Of a stretch of DNA of 32,759 bases, positions 9,378 to 18,462 are shown piece by piece; position 1 is the stretch's first letter; every line of letters begins with the position of its first letter. The position numbers and the translations under genes were made by a program. The notes beneath the pieces are model-generated. The model was not told the DNA's origin. It was given only the letters and a program-made list of their open reading frames with translations, and ran no database searches. This stretch comes from Rodentibacter rarus (GTDB taxonomy: Bacteria > Pseudomonadota > Gammaproteobacteria > Enterobacterales > Pasteurellaceae): NCBI RefSeq assembly GCF_001998965.1, contig NZ_MLHJ01000015.1:1-32759 (forward strand), given 5' to 3'.

Positions 9378-10091
9378 TTATTTTTTGCGTTGATCGTCCA
9401 ATTCTACCCCTTTTGGCAGTTTGAATTGGAATAAACTCTCGGAAAGAGAGACATTAGTAATATTGCGTAATACATAGAGGTTGGTTTGCCCGTCTTTCTC
9501 TGTGGTGCTGAAATTTTTCAATACGCCATTGGCATCCACTCGAATATCAAATTGTTTAATATTACTTTTCGCCGATTTGGGTTTTAACACAAAGGTATCA
9601 GCCTGTTGTGTCACCGAATATTGGTTCCAATGGCTTTTATCATCACTGGTTAATAAAACAAAAGGGGTATTATTTATCGCATCTTTTACCCATTGTGCCG
9701 TGACTTGTTGTACAAAAGGATCGTAATACCAAAGAGTTTTACCATCAGCGATAATCTGAGTTTCCTGTGGCGATTTGGTTTCCATTCTAAATAAATTCGG
9801 GCGTTTAATTTGAATTTTCCCACTGCCCTGTTGCACATTTTTCCCCCCAGCAGAGGTGACGGTTTGGGAAAAATCGGCACTTAATACATTCACTTGGCTT
9901 AATCGTGATTGTAATTCACCGGTGACATCGGCAAAGGCGTTATTGGCAAACCCAATTAGCCCTAACCCCATCAAACTAAGTGCGGTCATAAAAAAGGTTG
10001 TTTTTTGAACCTTGGCTTTGCCAACAGCCTCGTAAGAGGTGAACAAACGAGCGAGCGAGTTTGTGAATAATTTTAACGATGTTTTTTTCAT
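9378..10091 (-). CDS. lolA: Outer-membrane lipoprotein carrier protein LolA
   Basis: Periplasmic chaperone that takes lipoproteins from LolCDE in the inner membrane and hands them to LolB. The mature part (from about residue 55, [13 protein letters not shown]) matches the LolA family, with typical stretches such as [31 protein letters not shown]. Total length is 237 residues, about 30 longer than usual, because some 34 residues precede the hydrophobic signal core. The long form is chosen because its ATG has a strong AAGGAAAG site. The internal ATG (9987-9989) has no clear ribosome-binding site and lies right at a USS. It is 25 nt downstream of ftsK. The receptor LolB is also encoded in this window. 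Confidence 0.93.
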   Translation of the reverse strand: MKKTSLKLFTNSLARLFTSYEAVGKAKVQKTTFFMTALSLMGLGLIGFANNAFADVTGELQSRLSQVNVLSADFSQTVTSAGGKNVQQGSGKIQIKRPNLFRMETKSPQETQIIADGKTLWYYDPFVQQVTAQWVKDAINNTPFVLLTSDDKSHWNQYSVTQQADTFVLKPKSAKSNIKQFDIRVDANGVLKNFSTTEKDGQTNLYVLRNITNVSLSESLFQFKLPKGVELDDQRKK

Positions 10092-10116
10092 TTAACTTTC
10101 CTTTTTAAAAGCGAAA

Positions 10117-12912
10117 TTAATAATCCGGTCGGCGTGCAAGAATTTCACGTTTTCCATTTTGCATAGCACTCACAATCCCCTGTTCTTCCATTTGATCCAT
10201 AATTCTGGCTGCTCGGTTAAAACCTACGCTAAATTTACGTTGCAATGCAGAAACAGAGGTGGTGCCAGTGGTTAATACAAATTCCATCACTTCATCAAAC
10301 AACGGATCCAGCTCCCCGCTACTTCCGGCAGATTTTTCCACGCCCTCTTCTTCATCTGCACTTTCCAAAATACTATCAATGTAATCCGGTTTTCCACGAG
10401 CACGCCAATCATCGGCAATACGCACCACTTCATCATCGCTCATAAATGCCCCATGAACACGGATGAGATCTGAGGAGCCTTGCCCCGAGTAAAGCATATC
10501 ACCACGCCCCAATAAGGCTTCTGCGCCCCCTTGGTCTAAAATCGTGCGTGAATCAATTTTACTTGCCACGGTAAAGGCAATACGGCTTGGTACATTAGCT
10601 TTGATAAGACCGGTAATCACATCAACAGATGGACGTTGGGTTGCCAAGATTAAATGAATGCCTATCGCACGGGCTTTTTGAGCAAGGCGGGCAATAAACT
10701 CTTCGATTTGCTTTCCTGCCACCATCATAAGATCGGCAAACTCATCGACAATCACCACAATATAGCTTAATTTTTGCAATGCCGGTGGCATTTGATCCAT
10801 GGTATCACCCGGTTTCCAAATTGGGTTCGGGATTGGCATTCCCATTTTTTCATACTCATCAATTTTTTCGTTAAACCCTTCAATATTTCGCACACGAAGA
10901 GCGGAAAGTAATTGATAGCGGCGTTCCATTTCATCCACACACCAGCGTAATGCATTGGCTGCTTTTTTCATATCGGTCACCACCGGGGTGAGCAAATGCG
11001 GAATATCGTTATAAACGGAAAGCTCTACTACTTTCGGGTCGATCATAATAAATTTCACTTCTTCCGGTTGAACACGGAAAAGCAAACTAAGAATCATAGT
11101 ATTCACGCCCACGGATTTACCGGAACCTGTTGAACCCGCCACCAATAAATGGGGCATTTTGGCGAGATCCACCACAACCGGTTTACCGCTGATGTCTTTC
11201 CCCAATGCCATTGGTAACAAGGCTTGAGAATCCCGGAATTCATTACTGTCCAACACATCACGTAACGGCACAATTTGACGATGGGCATTCGGTGTTTCAA
11301 TCCCAATATAAGGTTTACCCGGAATGACTTCCGCCACACGAATGGAGCGGAACATTAACGCTCGCGCCAAATCCGTATCAATATTGGTCACTTTTGAGGC
11401 TTTTACCCCCGGTTGTAATTCCAGTTCATAACGTGTCACTACCGGCCCAACCAGCACATTTTTCACTGTTGCTTTGACGTTAAAATTCCGCAACTGCTGT
11501 TCAATGCGCTGGGTGGTATCATGAATTTCCTCTCGGGTAATGTCTTGCGCTTGGGTTGGGCGATATTCCAATAAATCCAAACTTGGTAATGGCGTGCTTG
11601 GTTTCTCACGTTTTGTTGTCGGTTGTTGAAATGCCGGATGGATTAAGGAATCCCCATAAGGCTTATAAATCGGTGTGATTTCTTTCTCTTGCGTTTCTTG
11701 CAGTGAGGTTTGTGGCTCAGCCAAAATGACTTTTAATGCCTCTTCCGCATTCAAGGCTTTCGCACGAACTTCCATTTCTGCAAGGCGTTGTTGTTCTTGT
11801 TCGGCAAATTGACGTGCCAAGTCATTCATTTCGTCAGAAAGTGCGGTCGATTCTGACAATGAATTTTCCATCATTGGTGCTAACCTTACAGTTGGCATTG
11901 CCGGTTCGTTTAACGTAGAAACAGAAACCAAATCAACCGCACTTTGCGTTTCTTTTAGATGACTTGTTTGGCTTGCCCCCTCCCAAGTCGGAACGGCTGT
12001 TTGCGATGTGGTTTCACCATAACCGGTAATGCTTACTTTCGGTAATTCATCAAAACTTTCTGTTTTGAAGGATTTAAAATTTTCGTTAAATTCGGATGTG
12101 GTTTGTTGGATATCAGAAGGGGGAAGCGCCGATGACGACAAACCGCTGATATTGATCAGCGTTTCCGGTTGAACAAGGGGATTTTCAACCTCTTCATTCA
12201 TTGTTGAATGTATTTCTTCATTTTGAAGCACTTCTTTCGTCACATTATCGTTGTTTTCCCCAAATGATCCCGGTTTTTGAATGACAATTTGTTCTAATTC
12301 TTCAACGGATTTTTCAGATTGTTCTCCATTTGTCGGGCGCTCATTTTTCATGGTTAACCAATGATAAAAACGGATAATAAGGCGAATCAAAGATGCTCCG
12401 GAACAAAAAATAAAGCCCACGATGGAGAGGACAAAGCCCAGCAGAATGCAACCGAATTTTCCTAAAGTCGGATAAAGCCATATAACAAGGCTACCGCCCA
12501 GCACCCCACCGGATAAATAATAATTTGTGTTGGAAAACAATAATGTTGCTATCATGGTCAACCCCATCAGCAACGTGATAAACCCAAAGCTACGTAACAG
12601 GATTTTAGTCGCAGAAAGAAAACGAACGGCTTTCTTTTTCAATAAAAATACAGGGACAAGAAAAATCAAAAAAGGAAATAAATGACCCACATAACCGAAA
12701 AACACAAAAAAGATATCAATAACCCACGCCCCAAAAGCCCCGGCTTTATTGATGGTTTCAGTTTGAAAACTTGCGGTTGACCAAGCGTTGTCTAGCGGTG
12801 TATAACTTGACCAAGCCACAATCATATATAAACCGAAAAGTGCGGTCAAACCTAGAATCAATTCAGCAAGATATTGTTTTGGTGTAAATCGTTCAGTAAT
12901 TCGTTTAATCAT
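10117..12912 (-). CDS. ftsK: DNA translocase FtsK
   Basis: Septal DNA pump of 931 residues that segregates chromosome termini and activates XerCD recombination at dif. The N-terminal part has about four hydrophobic membrane segments within residues 20-185. A polar, Glu/Gln/Thr-rich linker runs from about 190 to 440. The RecA-like motor has Walker A GSTGSGKS (near residue 590) and Walker B IVVIVDEFADLM. The C-terminal winged-helix gamma domain (about 865-931, AALQRKFS-type; here SALQRKFSVGFNRAARIMDQM) reads KOPS sequences. The linker is much shorter than in E. coli FtsK (1329 residues), as is usual in Pasteurellaceae. It starts 2 nt after the lrp stop, suggesting co-transcription. Three USS lie inside the gene, one of them encoding LTALF in the first membrane segment. 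Confidence 0.97.
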   Translation of the reverse strand: MIKRITERFTPKQYLAELILGLTALFGLYMIVAWSSYTPLDNAWSTASFQTETINKAGAFGAWVIDIFFVFFGYVGHLFPFLIFLVPVFLLKKKAVRFLSATKILLRSFGFITLLMGLTMIATLLFSNTNYYLSGGVLGGSLVIWLYPTLGKFGCILLGFVLSIVGFIFCSGASLIRLIIRFYHWLTMKNERPTNGEQSEKSVEELEQIVIQKPGSFGENNDNVTKEVLQNEEIHSTMNEEVENPLVQPETLINISGLSSSALPPSDIQQTTSEFNENFKSFKTESFDELPKVSITGYGETTSQTAVPTWEGASQTSHLKETQSAVDLVSVSTLNEPAMPTVRLAPMMENSLSESTALSDEMNDLARQFAEQEQQRLAEMEVRAKALNAEEALKVILAEPQTSLQETQEKEITPIYKPYGDSLIHPAFQQPTTKREKPSTPLPSLDLLEYRPTQAQDITREEIHDTTQRIEQQLRNFNVKATVKNVLVGPVVTRYELELQPGVKASKVTNIDTDLARALMFRSIRVAEVIPGKPYIGIETPNAHRQIVPLRDVLDSNEFRDSQALLPMALGKDISGKPVVVDLAKMPHLLVAGSTGSGKSVGVNTMILSLLFRVQPEEVKFIMIDPKVVELSVYNDIPHLLTPVVTDMKKAANALRWCVDEMERRYQLLSALRVRNIEGFNEKIDEYEKMGMPIPNPIWKPGDTMDQMPPALQKLSYIVVIVDEFADLMMVAGKQIEEFIARLAQKARAIGIHLILATQRPSVDVITGLIKANVPSRIAFTVASKIDSRTILDQGGAEALLGRGDMLYSGQGSSDLIRVHGAFMSDDEVVRIADDWRARGKPDYIDSILESADEEEGVEKSAGSSGELDPLFDEVMEFVLTTGTTSVSALQRKFSVGFNRAARIMDQMEEQGIVSAMQNGKREILARRPDY

Positions 12913-12914
12913 TT

Positions 12915-13388
12915 TTATTTTAAAACAAGATAGTTTGTTTGTTTGACTTCTTCCATGACAACATAGGTGCGTGTATCGTTCACACCGGGCAAACGAAGCA
13001 ATGTTGTCCCTAATAATTTTCGATAAGCCGCCATATCTGCCACTCGGGTCTTCAACAAATAGTCAAAATCACCGGATACAAGATGGCATTCTTGAATGTC
13101 ATCAAGGGCTTGAATGGCGGCATTAAATTCTTCAAATACATCGGGTTTCCCGCGCACAAGGGTAATTTCAACAATCACTAAAAGTGGTGCATCAAGCAAC
13201 TCCGGATTAAGCAAGGCACGATAGCCCATAATCACTCCTTGCTTTTCCAAGCGTTTTACCCGCTCTAAACAAGGTGTGGGAGATAATCCGACTTTTTTGG
13301 AGAGATCGATATTTGAAATTTTGCCGTTGCGTTGTAGTTCATTAAGAATTTTAATATCAATGGCATCCAGTGGTTTTTTCTTTTCCAT
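12915..13388 (-). CDS. lrp: Leucine-responsive regulatory protein (Lrp/AsnC family)
   Basis: Global DNA-binding regulator of amino-acid metabolism, 157 residues. The N-terminal helix-turn-helix spans about residues 10-60 (LDAIDIKILNELQRNGKIS, then LSKKVGLSPTPCLERVKRLE), followed by the C-terminal RAM ligand-binding domain (LLVIVEITL, ECHLVSGDFDYLL). The sequence is close to E. coli Lrp itself, not only to the wider AsnC family. A strong GGAGGG site precedes the start. It lies directly upstream of ftsK with a 2-nt gap. Its position beside amino-acid transport genes later in the window is probably coincidental. Confidence 0.95.
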   Translation of the reverse strand: MEKKKPLDAIDIKILNELQRNGKISNIDLSKKVGLSPTPCLERVKRLEKQGVIMGYRALLNPELLDAPLLVIVEITLVRGKPDVFEEFNAAIQALDDIQECHLVSGDFDYLLKTRVADMAAYRKLLGTTLLRLPGVNDTRTYVVMEEVKQTNYLVLK

Positions 13389-13461
13389 TTTGTTCCCTCC
13401 CCATTTCCAAGCACGCTATTTTAATCCATTTTGCCAAGGTTTCCAGTATGACAATGCATTT

Positions 13462-14838
13462 CTAGAAATTATCCAATACGGATAACGCATCCGCTAATTT
13501 TTTCACCGTAAAAACCTGCATATTTTCAACCGCACTTTTCGGTTTATTACCAAAAGGAATGATCGCACGTTTAAATCCGTGTTTTGCCGCCTCACTAATT
13601 CGCTCTTGTCCACTTGGTACCGGACGAATCTCACCGGCAAGCCCCACTTCGCCAAAGATCACTAAATCTTGTGGCAAGGGACGATTACGAAAACTGGAAA
13701 TCAACGCCAACAATAGCGCAAGATCCGCACTGGTTTCGGTGACTTTCACCCCCCCCACCACATTGACAAACACATCTTGATCCGCCATTTGTAACCCACC
13801 GTGGCGGTGTAACACAGCAAGCAATAATGCCAACCGATTTTGTTCCAACCCAACTGCCACACGGCGTGGATTTGATAGCATAGAATGATCCACCAAAGCT
13901 TGAATTTCCACTAAAAGCGGGCGTGTGCCTTCCCATAGCACCATCACCGAGCTGCCCGAGGTTTGCTCATCGCCACGGCTGAGAAAGATTGCGGAGGGAT
14001 TTTTCACCTCACGCAAACCTTGTTCCGTCATTCCAAATACCCCTAATTCATTCACTGCGCCAAAGCGATTTTTATGGCTACGTAGGGTACGATAACGAGA
14101 ATCCGCTTCCCCCTCTAAAAGCAAGGAACAGTCAATGGCGTGCTCTAAGACTTTAGGGCCGGCAAGCGTGCCATCCTTAGTGACGTGCCCCACCATAATA
14201 ATCGCCACTTGACGGGTTTTCGCATAACGGGTGAGGAAAGCGGCACATTCCCGCACTTGGGCGACACTCCCCGGAGAAGATTGAATATCCGCCAAATGCA
14301 TCACTTGGATGGAATCAATCACAATAATTTGTGGCTTTAACTGATCCGCCAGATTGCAAATTTGCTCCACCGAAGTTTCGGAAAGCATATTGAGCTTGTC
14401 ATTCGGTAAACCTAAACGATTCGCCCGCATCGCCACTTGCTGTAAGGATTCTTCTCCCGTGACATAAAGTGCGGTCATTTTTTGCGCCAAACCACACATC
14501 ACTTGCAATAATAAGGTACTTTTTCCTGCACCGGGATGCCCCCCGATCAAAATCGCACTTCCCGGTACAATCCCCCCCCCTAACACGCGATCAAGCTCTT
14601 TAAATCCACTGGTAAAGCGTGGCGTTTCTTGCAAACTGATTTCCGATAAGGTCTGAATTTTTGCTTGTGTTTCGCCGGCATAACCACTGAAACGATCATT
14701 TTTGCTTTTTACCGCAGAAATCAACCGTACTTCGCTAATCGTATTCCAAGCTTTGCAAGCGGAGCATTGCCCTTGCCAACGGGAATACTCCGCACCACAA
14801 TCATTACATACATAAGCCGTTTTAGGGGCTTTCGCCAT
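13462..14838 (-). CDS. radA: DNA repair protein RadA (Sms)
   Basis: RecA-like branch-migration helicase of recombinational repair and natural transformation, 458 residues. It has an N-terminal C4 zinc finger (C11, C14, C25, C28), a Walker A GGHPGAGKST near 95-104, the RadA-specific KNRFG motif, and a C-terminal Lon-protease-like domain (LALLLALISSF, FGEVGLAGEIRPV). In species with uptake sequences, RadA is likely also used when transforming DNA is integrated. The gap to lrp is 73 nt, enough for a separate lrp promoter. Confidence 0.97.
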   Translation of the reverse strand: MAKAPKTAYVCNDCGAEYSRWQGQCSACKAWNTISEVRLISAVKSKNDRFSGYAGETQAKIQTLSEISLQETPRFTSGFKELDRVLGGGIVPGSAILIGGHPGAGKSTLLLQVMCGLAQKMTALYVTGEESLQQVAMRANRLGLPNDKLNMLSETSVEQICNLADQLKPQIIVIDSIQVMHLADIQSSPGSVAQVRECAAFLTRYAKTRQVAIIMVGHVTKDGTLAGPKVLEHAIDCSLLLEGEADSRYRTLRSHKNRFGAVNELGVFGMTEQGLREVKNPSAIFLSRGDEQTSGSSVMVLWEGTRPLLVEIQALVDHSMLSNPRRVAVGLEQNRLALLLAVLHRHGGLQMADQDVFVNVVGGVKVTETSADLALLLALISSFRNRPLPQDLVIFGEVGLAGEIRPVPSGQERISEAAKHGFKRAIIPFGNKPKSAVENMQVFTVKKLADALSVLDNF

Positions 14839-14870
14839 GTTATTTCTCCATAAAATAAAATTATTTCAAA

Positions 14871-15947
14871 CTAATGATATACACTTGATTCGCCTGACAC
14901 CGCTAAACGCATTAATTTCATCATTCGTTCAAAATACAAACGTGTCGTAAAAAGTGCGGTTAATTTTTCAATGGTTTTTTCATTGTCTTTGGTTTCACTG
15001 TGAAAGCGAATCAATGCCTGAATTTTATTAAGAAAGGTTTGATTGCTTTCAAGCAATTGCGGCAATATATCATCTTCTATTATTGCGCTTCCGCTTGCCT
15101 GTTCCAGAATCTGCTCAAACAATGCCTTATTTTCATCATAATAATGATACAAATTGAAAAATGCCCCGACCCGTTCCACGGTTTTCATAAAATCTTGGCT
15201 AAAAAGCGAGGGCGGTAAAGACAGCGTTTCTTCCACCAAGGCTTGCTCCATTTTTAAAAGGCGATGAAATTTTGCGTTAAAATCGACCGCACTTTCTTCT
15301 CTCTCTTGATTCAAGAAATCACGCCATTTATTTAGCCAATCCGTTAAAACTACCGGATGACTGAGTTGATAGCCACGCTTCGCCTTGCTCGCACTGCTAA
15401 AATAAATATCGGTCAAAACGGGTAATTCTTCCACAAAATAGAAAAGATCACTGACTTTCCCTTCTTTTAATTCAAACTCAATTTCACAAATAGGCTGTGA
15501 ACGCTCGCCGCTCACAATCTCCCCTTGATCAAAGGCAACTTCAATTTTGGCATCTCGAAATTTAACTAACCAAAAAGTGCGGTTAAAATCCGTGGAGAAA
15601 ATGGGTTTTAGCGATGTCGCCGGCAGTTGCTCAAAAGGATATAAAGTGCGTAATTGATCGTTCGTTGGCACGTCTTTTTTATCGAGCGGTAAATGATATT
15701 CAGGGCGGTGATGCAAGCCGCCAACGACCTCTCCATTCGTTTTTAGCGTTAAGGTAAGCGTTTGATTTTCTTGACGAATACGCAAGCCCATTTTTTGTTT
15801 GGCGAGAAAATGATCGGGATAATCATAATAAGTATTACCTAAGCAGATGCTTTCACGCACTAATGGGTTAAATTGTTGGAGGTGCTTTTCAAGCAAGTGA
15901 AATGTTTCCGGAGAAACGGCAAGTTTGAGTTCAATTTCATTGATCAT
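14871..15947 (-). CDS. CYTH-domain inorganic triphosphatase (YgiF-like)
   Basis: Probable inorganic triphosphatase of 358 residues. The N-terminal CYTH domain (about 1-200) starts with the diagnostic ExExK motif, here EIELK at residues 4-8. It continues with further acidic and basic pairs expected to line the triphosphate tunnel (GLRIRQENQTLTLTLKT, CEIEFELKEG). The C-terminal part is helical and charged. It may be a shortened CHAD-like region, since E. coli YgiF is about 433 residues and this protein is some 75 residues shorter. The gene lies 32 nt upstream of radA on the same strand. Three uptake sequences fall inside it. Confidence 0.8.
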   Translation of the reverse strand: MINEIELKLAVSPETFHLLEKHLQQFNPLVRESICLGNTYYDYPDHFLAKQKMGLRIRQENQTLTLTLKTNGEVVGGLHHRPEYHLPLDKKDVPTNDQLRTLYPFEQLPATSLKPIFSTDFNRTFWLVKFRDAKIEVAFDQGEIVSGERSQPICEIEFELKEGKVSDLFYFVEELPVLTDIYFSSASKAKRGYQLSHPVVLTDWLNKWRDFLNQEREESAVDFNAKFHRLLKMEQALVEETLSLPPSLFSQDFMKTVERVGAFFNLYHYYDENKALFEQILEQASGSAIIEDDILPQLLESNQTFLNKIQALIRFHSETKDNEKTIEKLTALFTTRLYFERMMKLMRLAVSGESSVYH

Positions 15948-16020
15948 AGGGAGGAATCCTTATTAATTTAACTGGTTAAATATACAAGTAAATATAAATA
16001 AATCAAGGTTTTTGTGTGTT

Positions 16021-16051
16021 GCCTTACACCCTGATGTGCCGTACAAGATAA
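16021..16051 (-). repeat. Degenerate REP-like element
   Basis: On the minus strand this reads TTATCTTGTACGGCACATC, close to TTATCTTGTAGGGACACAC of the hairpin element at 37-66. The second half of the palindrome has decayed. Weak, by-eye similarity. Confidence 0.3.
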
Positions 16052-16094
16052 AATTGATTTCTACCTGTCAGAAAATGCGTTGAATTTTTCATTC

Positions 16095-16138
16095 ATAAAA
16101 AATACCTGTATCCGAATAATTTCGGATACAGGTATTTT
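16095..16138 (-). terminator. Very strong intrinsic terminator, 18-bp perfect stem
   Basis: AAAATACCTGTATCCGAA (16099-16116), loop TAAT, and its exact complement at 16121-16138. On the minus strand the hairpin is followed by further T residues, terminating the unit that ends with the 110-residue gene. On the plus strand a short T-run also follows the stem. Confidence 0.9.
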
Positions 16139-16165
16139 CAAGTTATGGGAGAGTTATCCGTTGAT

Positions 16166-16498
16166 TTATTTTATAAGTTTATTCACACAATACTCGGCGG
16201 CTTTTTCACCTGTTTTTCCCATTTCCCGCTCAAATTGGTTAATGGTAATATTGCCTTGATTTAAGCGTTCCTCAAGGTTGCGTTGTTCAAATTGTTGTTG
16301 AATTTGAGAAATTAAGCAACCACACCATTTGGGCTTAGCAACATTCATCACATTTGCTAATTTTGCCATCTCGTTATTTTCATCGTTACATTGTTGATAG
16401 ATGCCATATATCACTCCGCTTTTAATTTCTGTGCCAAAATTTTGTGCATTAGCTGAAAAAACGAAAAGCGTGCATAAAATCAAAAAATATTTTTTCAT
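16166..16498 (-). CDS. Small exported protein with conserved-looking cysteines, unknown function
   Basis: 110 residues. The N-terminus is a classical signal peptide (KKYFLILCTLFVFSANA, cleavage likely after residue 18). The mature protein is about 92 residues and has four cysteines: one in YQQCND, a CxC pair in KWCGC, and one near the C-terminus in EYCVNK. This suggests a periplasmic, disulfide-bonded small protein. I do not recognise the family. It is the last gene of a minus-strand group with the Sel1-repeat gene (72-nt gap), and a strong terminator follows. No USS lies in it. Confidence 0.75.
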   Translation of the reverse strand: MKKYFLILCTLFVFSANAQNFGTEIKSGVIYGIYQQCNDENNEMAKLANVMNVAKPKWCGCLISQIQQQFEQRNLEERLNQGNITINQFEREMGKTGEKAAEYCVNKLIK

Positions 16499-16570
16499 TG
16501 GTTGATGCCTTAATAAAAATAACCCATTATCAATGAAAGAAAAAGATAACTCATCTTATTTTGATCAATA

Positions 16571-17590
16571 CTAATATCCGCCTATACTCAGCAGAAGAGG
16601 AAAGCTATTTTCATCCTTAATGAAGTCTTCAATATTAGGATATTTTTGAATACTTTTATACAATTCACAACCTCTATGCTCCCCATTTTTACAGGCTAAT
16701 TTCGCATAATCCTTGGCTTTATCAAGATCAAGAATAGTTATATCTCCTCGATAATATTCAGCAGCTAAACCGAATTGAGCCACCGCATATCCCTGATCTG
16801 CGGCTTTCTTAAGCCATTTTATGTTTTTCTGCCGTCCTAACCAATATTGGATTTGTGGATCCCCCGTTCTTTCTTCTGCCATTTCTAACCAAAATAGCAC
16901 TTTATCCTTCCCCCCTTTAAACTCATCCCGCTCAAAAGGCACATAAGGATAAATAGAGGCATCAACAACCTCATACATCGCTCCCAGTATTTTCATCGCT
17001 TTAAGATCGCCCTGCCCTGCTCGTTTTAACAGTGAAGAAAACTCAAGTTTTTCTCCGGCCTTCTCTTGCTGAAAAAGATAAATAATTTGGCTCTCTTTAC
17101 CTATATTACGATTACGACTGTTATAAAGTTGTATAACTTTATCATAGTTTTTTGGCACACCTAAACCTCTATGATATATCTCAAATACTCTCCCTTTCTG
17201 AGCACAACCTTCATAATTCCTAGCAACATTTCCACTATACCCAAAGTAATCGCTACCCTTTTTAGTCTCATACCAATAAAGCGCCTGTTGATAATGTTGC
17301 TTGTCCCAGTAATAATCGCCAAGCCGACAACTTGCCTCTTTATCTCCCGCTTCACCCGCTTTTTGATACCACTCAAATGCAATATCAAAATCTTTTTTCT
17401 GATTATCTACCGGATGAATATCCTTAAATACAGGATCAAACTGCTTAGCAATTTGTAACATTGAATATGTAAAACCTGCTTTTGCCATTCTCAAATCATG
17501 ACTTGAGGCAGAATAGGTTTTGGCAACCATTGTGGTGGGATAGCCCGCCAATATGCCTGACACGATAAACAGTGCTGAGATTTTTTTCAT
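16571..17590 (-). CDS. Exported Sel1-repeat (TPR-like) protein
   Basis: 339 residues with a probable signal peptide (1-23, ending MVAKTYS). Several Sel1-like repeats of about 36 residues are visible: AFEWYQKAGEAGDKEASCRL (from about 71), LLKRAGQGDLKAMKILGAMY (near 187) and WLKKAADQGYAVAQFGLAAE (near 259). A last degenerate unit is KAKDYAKLACKNGEHRGCEL. Sel1 proteins are helical solenoids used for protein-protein contacts; bacterial examples include envelope and host-interaction factors. The function here is unknown. It starts 3 nt after the stop of the upstream 215-residue gene and has its own AGGAG site, so the two are co-expressed. Confidence 0.75.
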   Translation of the reverse strand: MKKISALFIVSGILAGYPTTMVAKTYSASSHDLRMAKAGFTYSMLQIAKQFDPVFKDIHPVDNQKKDFDIAFEWYQKAGEAGDKEASCRLGDYYWDKQHYQQALYWYETKKGSDYFGYSGNVARNYEGCAQKGRVFEIYHRGLGVPKNYDKVIQLYNSRNRNIGKESQIIYLFQQEKAGEKLEFSSLLKRAGQGDLKAMKILGAMYEVVDASIYPYVPFERDEFKGGKDKVLFWLEMAEERTGDPQIQYWLGRQKNIKWLKKAADQGYAVAQFGLAAEYYRGDITILDLDKAKDYAKLACKNGEHRGCELYKSIQKYPNIEDFIKDENSFPLLLSIGGY

Positions 17591-17593
17591 TAT

Positions 17594-18241
17594 TTACTCC
17601 TGTGGTAAAAATTGTGATTTAATTTCTGATAAATACTGTGCTATTTTGCCCTGCTCTGCGAAAAAAATACCTTTAGCGGTTGGCGAAAAATTCTCAATTT
17701 CACCTTGATAAAGTTCCGCTGTATCATTCGGTAATCGCCCAAATTCTTCTAATGAAAATTCATTAAGATGCTGAATAGATTTCAATAACTGATACTTAAT
17801 AACCTGTTCTTTTAATTTTGGATCTTGATTTTGAAATAAATAGAAAGCTATCAACCATAACCATTCATTAGAAAAGTTGTTTCTTAATACATCAATGATA
17901 TTTTGATCACCATTTAACAATATTTTATTTAGCATTGATGATTGTTTCTCTACCAAAGCAAGCAAATCATTTACCGCACTCATTAAGCGATTTATCTCTG
18001 ATTTTTGGCTTAAATTGATCATATTCATATCACTTTGAATCAGTTCAGAGAGCCACATTCTTACAGTATCTTCAGGGATTTTTCCCAAGATTGTTTGAAT
18101 AACCTTTAGCTGTTCTTGATAACAAAAAGGAATTAAAACTTGTCGATAAGATCGGGGAAAAATCTTTATTATGCCCTTCATAATGAAAGATAGCCCCGCT
18201 GCTGAAAAACTTTCCATTATTTTGATTAAACCTTCTTTCAT
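17594..18241 (-). CDS. Unknown 215-residue protein, first gene of the Sel1 operon
   Basis: I do not recognise this family. The product is mainly helical. It has a moderately hydrophobic start (KIMESFSAAGLSFIMKGIIKIF, about 7-28) but no convincing signal peptide, then leucine- and lysine-rich helices with no cysteines in the C-terminal half. Start choice is uncertain: the first ATG has AGGA only 2 nt away, and an ATG eight codons later has AAGG at a long distance. A good promoter lies just upstream. The gene is directly coupled to the Sel1-repeat gene with a 3-nt gap, which suggests a functional pair. A partner, chaperone or immunity-like role is possible but not shown by the sequence. Confidence 0.65.
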   Translation of the reverse strand: MKEGLIKIMESFSAAGLSFIMKGIIKIFPRSYRQVLIPFCYQEQLKVIQTILGKIPEDTVRMWLSELIQSDMNMINLSQKSEINRLMSAVNDLLALVEKQSSMLNKILLNGDQNIIDVLRNNFSNEWLWLIAFYLFQNQDPKLKEQVIKYQLLKSIQHLNEFSLEEFGRLPNDTAELYQGEIENFSPTAKGIFFAEQGKIAQYLSEIKSQFLPQE

Positions 18242-18274
18242 AATCCTAACGCTGTGCTAGTAGTACAAAAAATG

Positions 18275-18301
18275 ATTATATATTGTTTTTTTTTTGAGCA
18301 A
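18275..18301 (-). promoter_or_regulatory. Predicted promoter of the Sel1 operon
   Basis: On the minus strand, TTGCTC (18296-18301), a 15-nt A-rich spacer and a perfect TATAAT (18275-18280) lie about 35 nt upstream of the first gene. The spacer is 2 nt short of ideal. Confidence 0.5.
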
Positions 18302-18312
18302 TCTTTTATGAT
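18283..18312 (+). promoter_or_regulatory. Possible plus-strand promoter ahead of the VapB remnant
   Basis: TTGTTT (18283-18288), an 18-nt spacer and TATGAT (18307-18312). It overlaps the divergent promoter of the Sel1 operon. It would drive the vapB remnant and the DUF4184 gene. Confidence 0.35.
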
Positions 18313-18422
18313 AGCTTTACAATTTCTAGATAAAAATGGAGGAAATAGGAATGCAGGTTAAAGTTAGGCTAAATTTAAGATTTGATGTGCAGATTATTCT
18401 ATCCAAAAGAATAAAACAGGGA

Positions 18423-18460
18423 TATGCTTACGCCATATACATTTTAAGCATAAGGCGTAA
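18423..18460. promoter_or_regulatory. Interleaved inverted repeats, candidate antitoxin operator
   Basis: Two overlapping dyads sit immediately before the VapB-like start codon: TATGCTTA (18423-18430) with TAAGCATA (18445-18452), and TTACGCC (18428-18434) with GGCGTAA (18454-18460). VapB-type antitoxins repress their own promoters by binding inverted repeats at this position, so these are plausible remnants of that operator. Confidence 0.5.
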
Positions 18461-18462
18461 AA

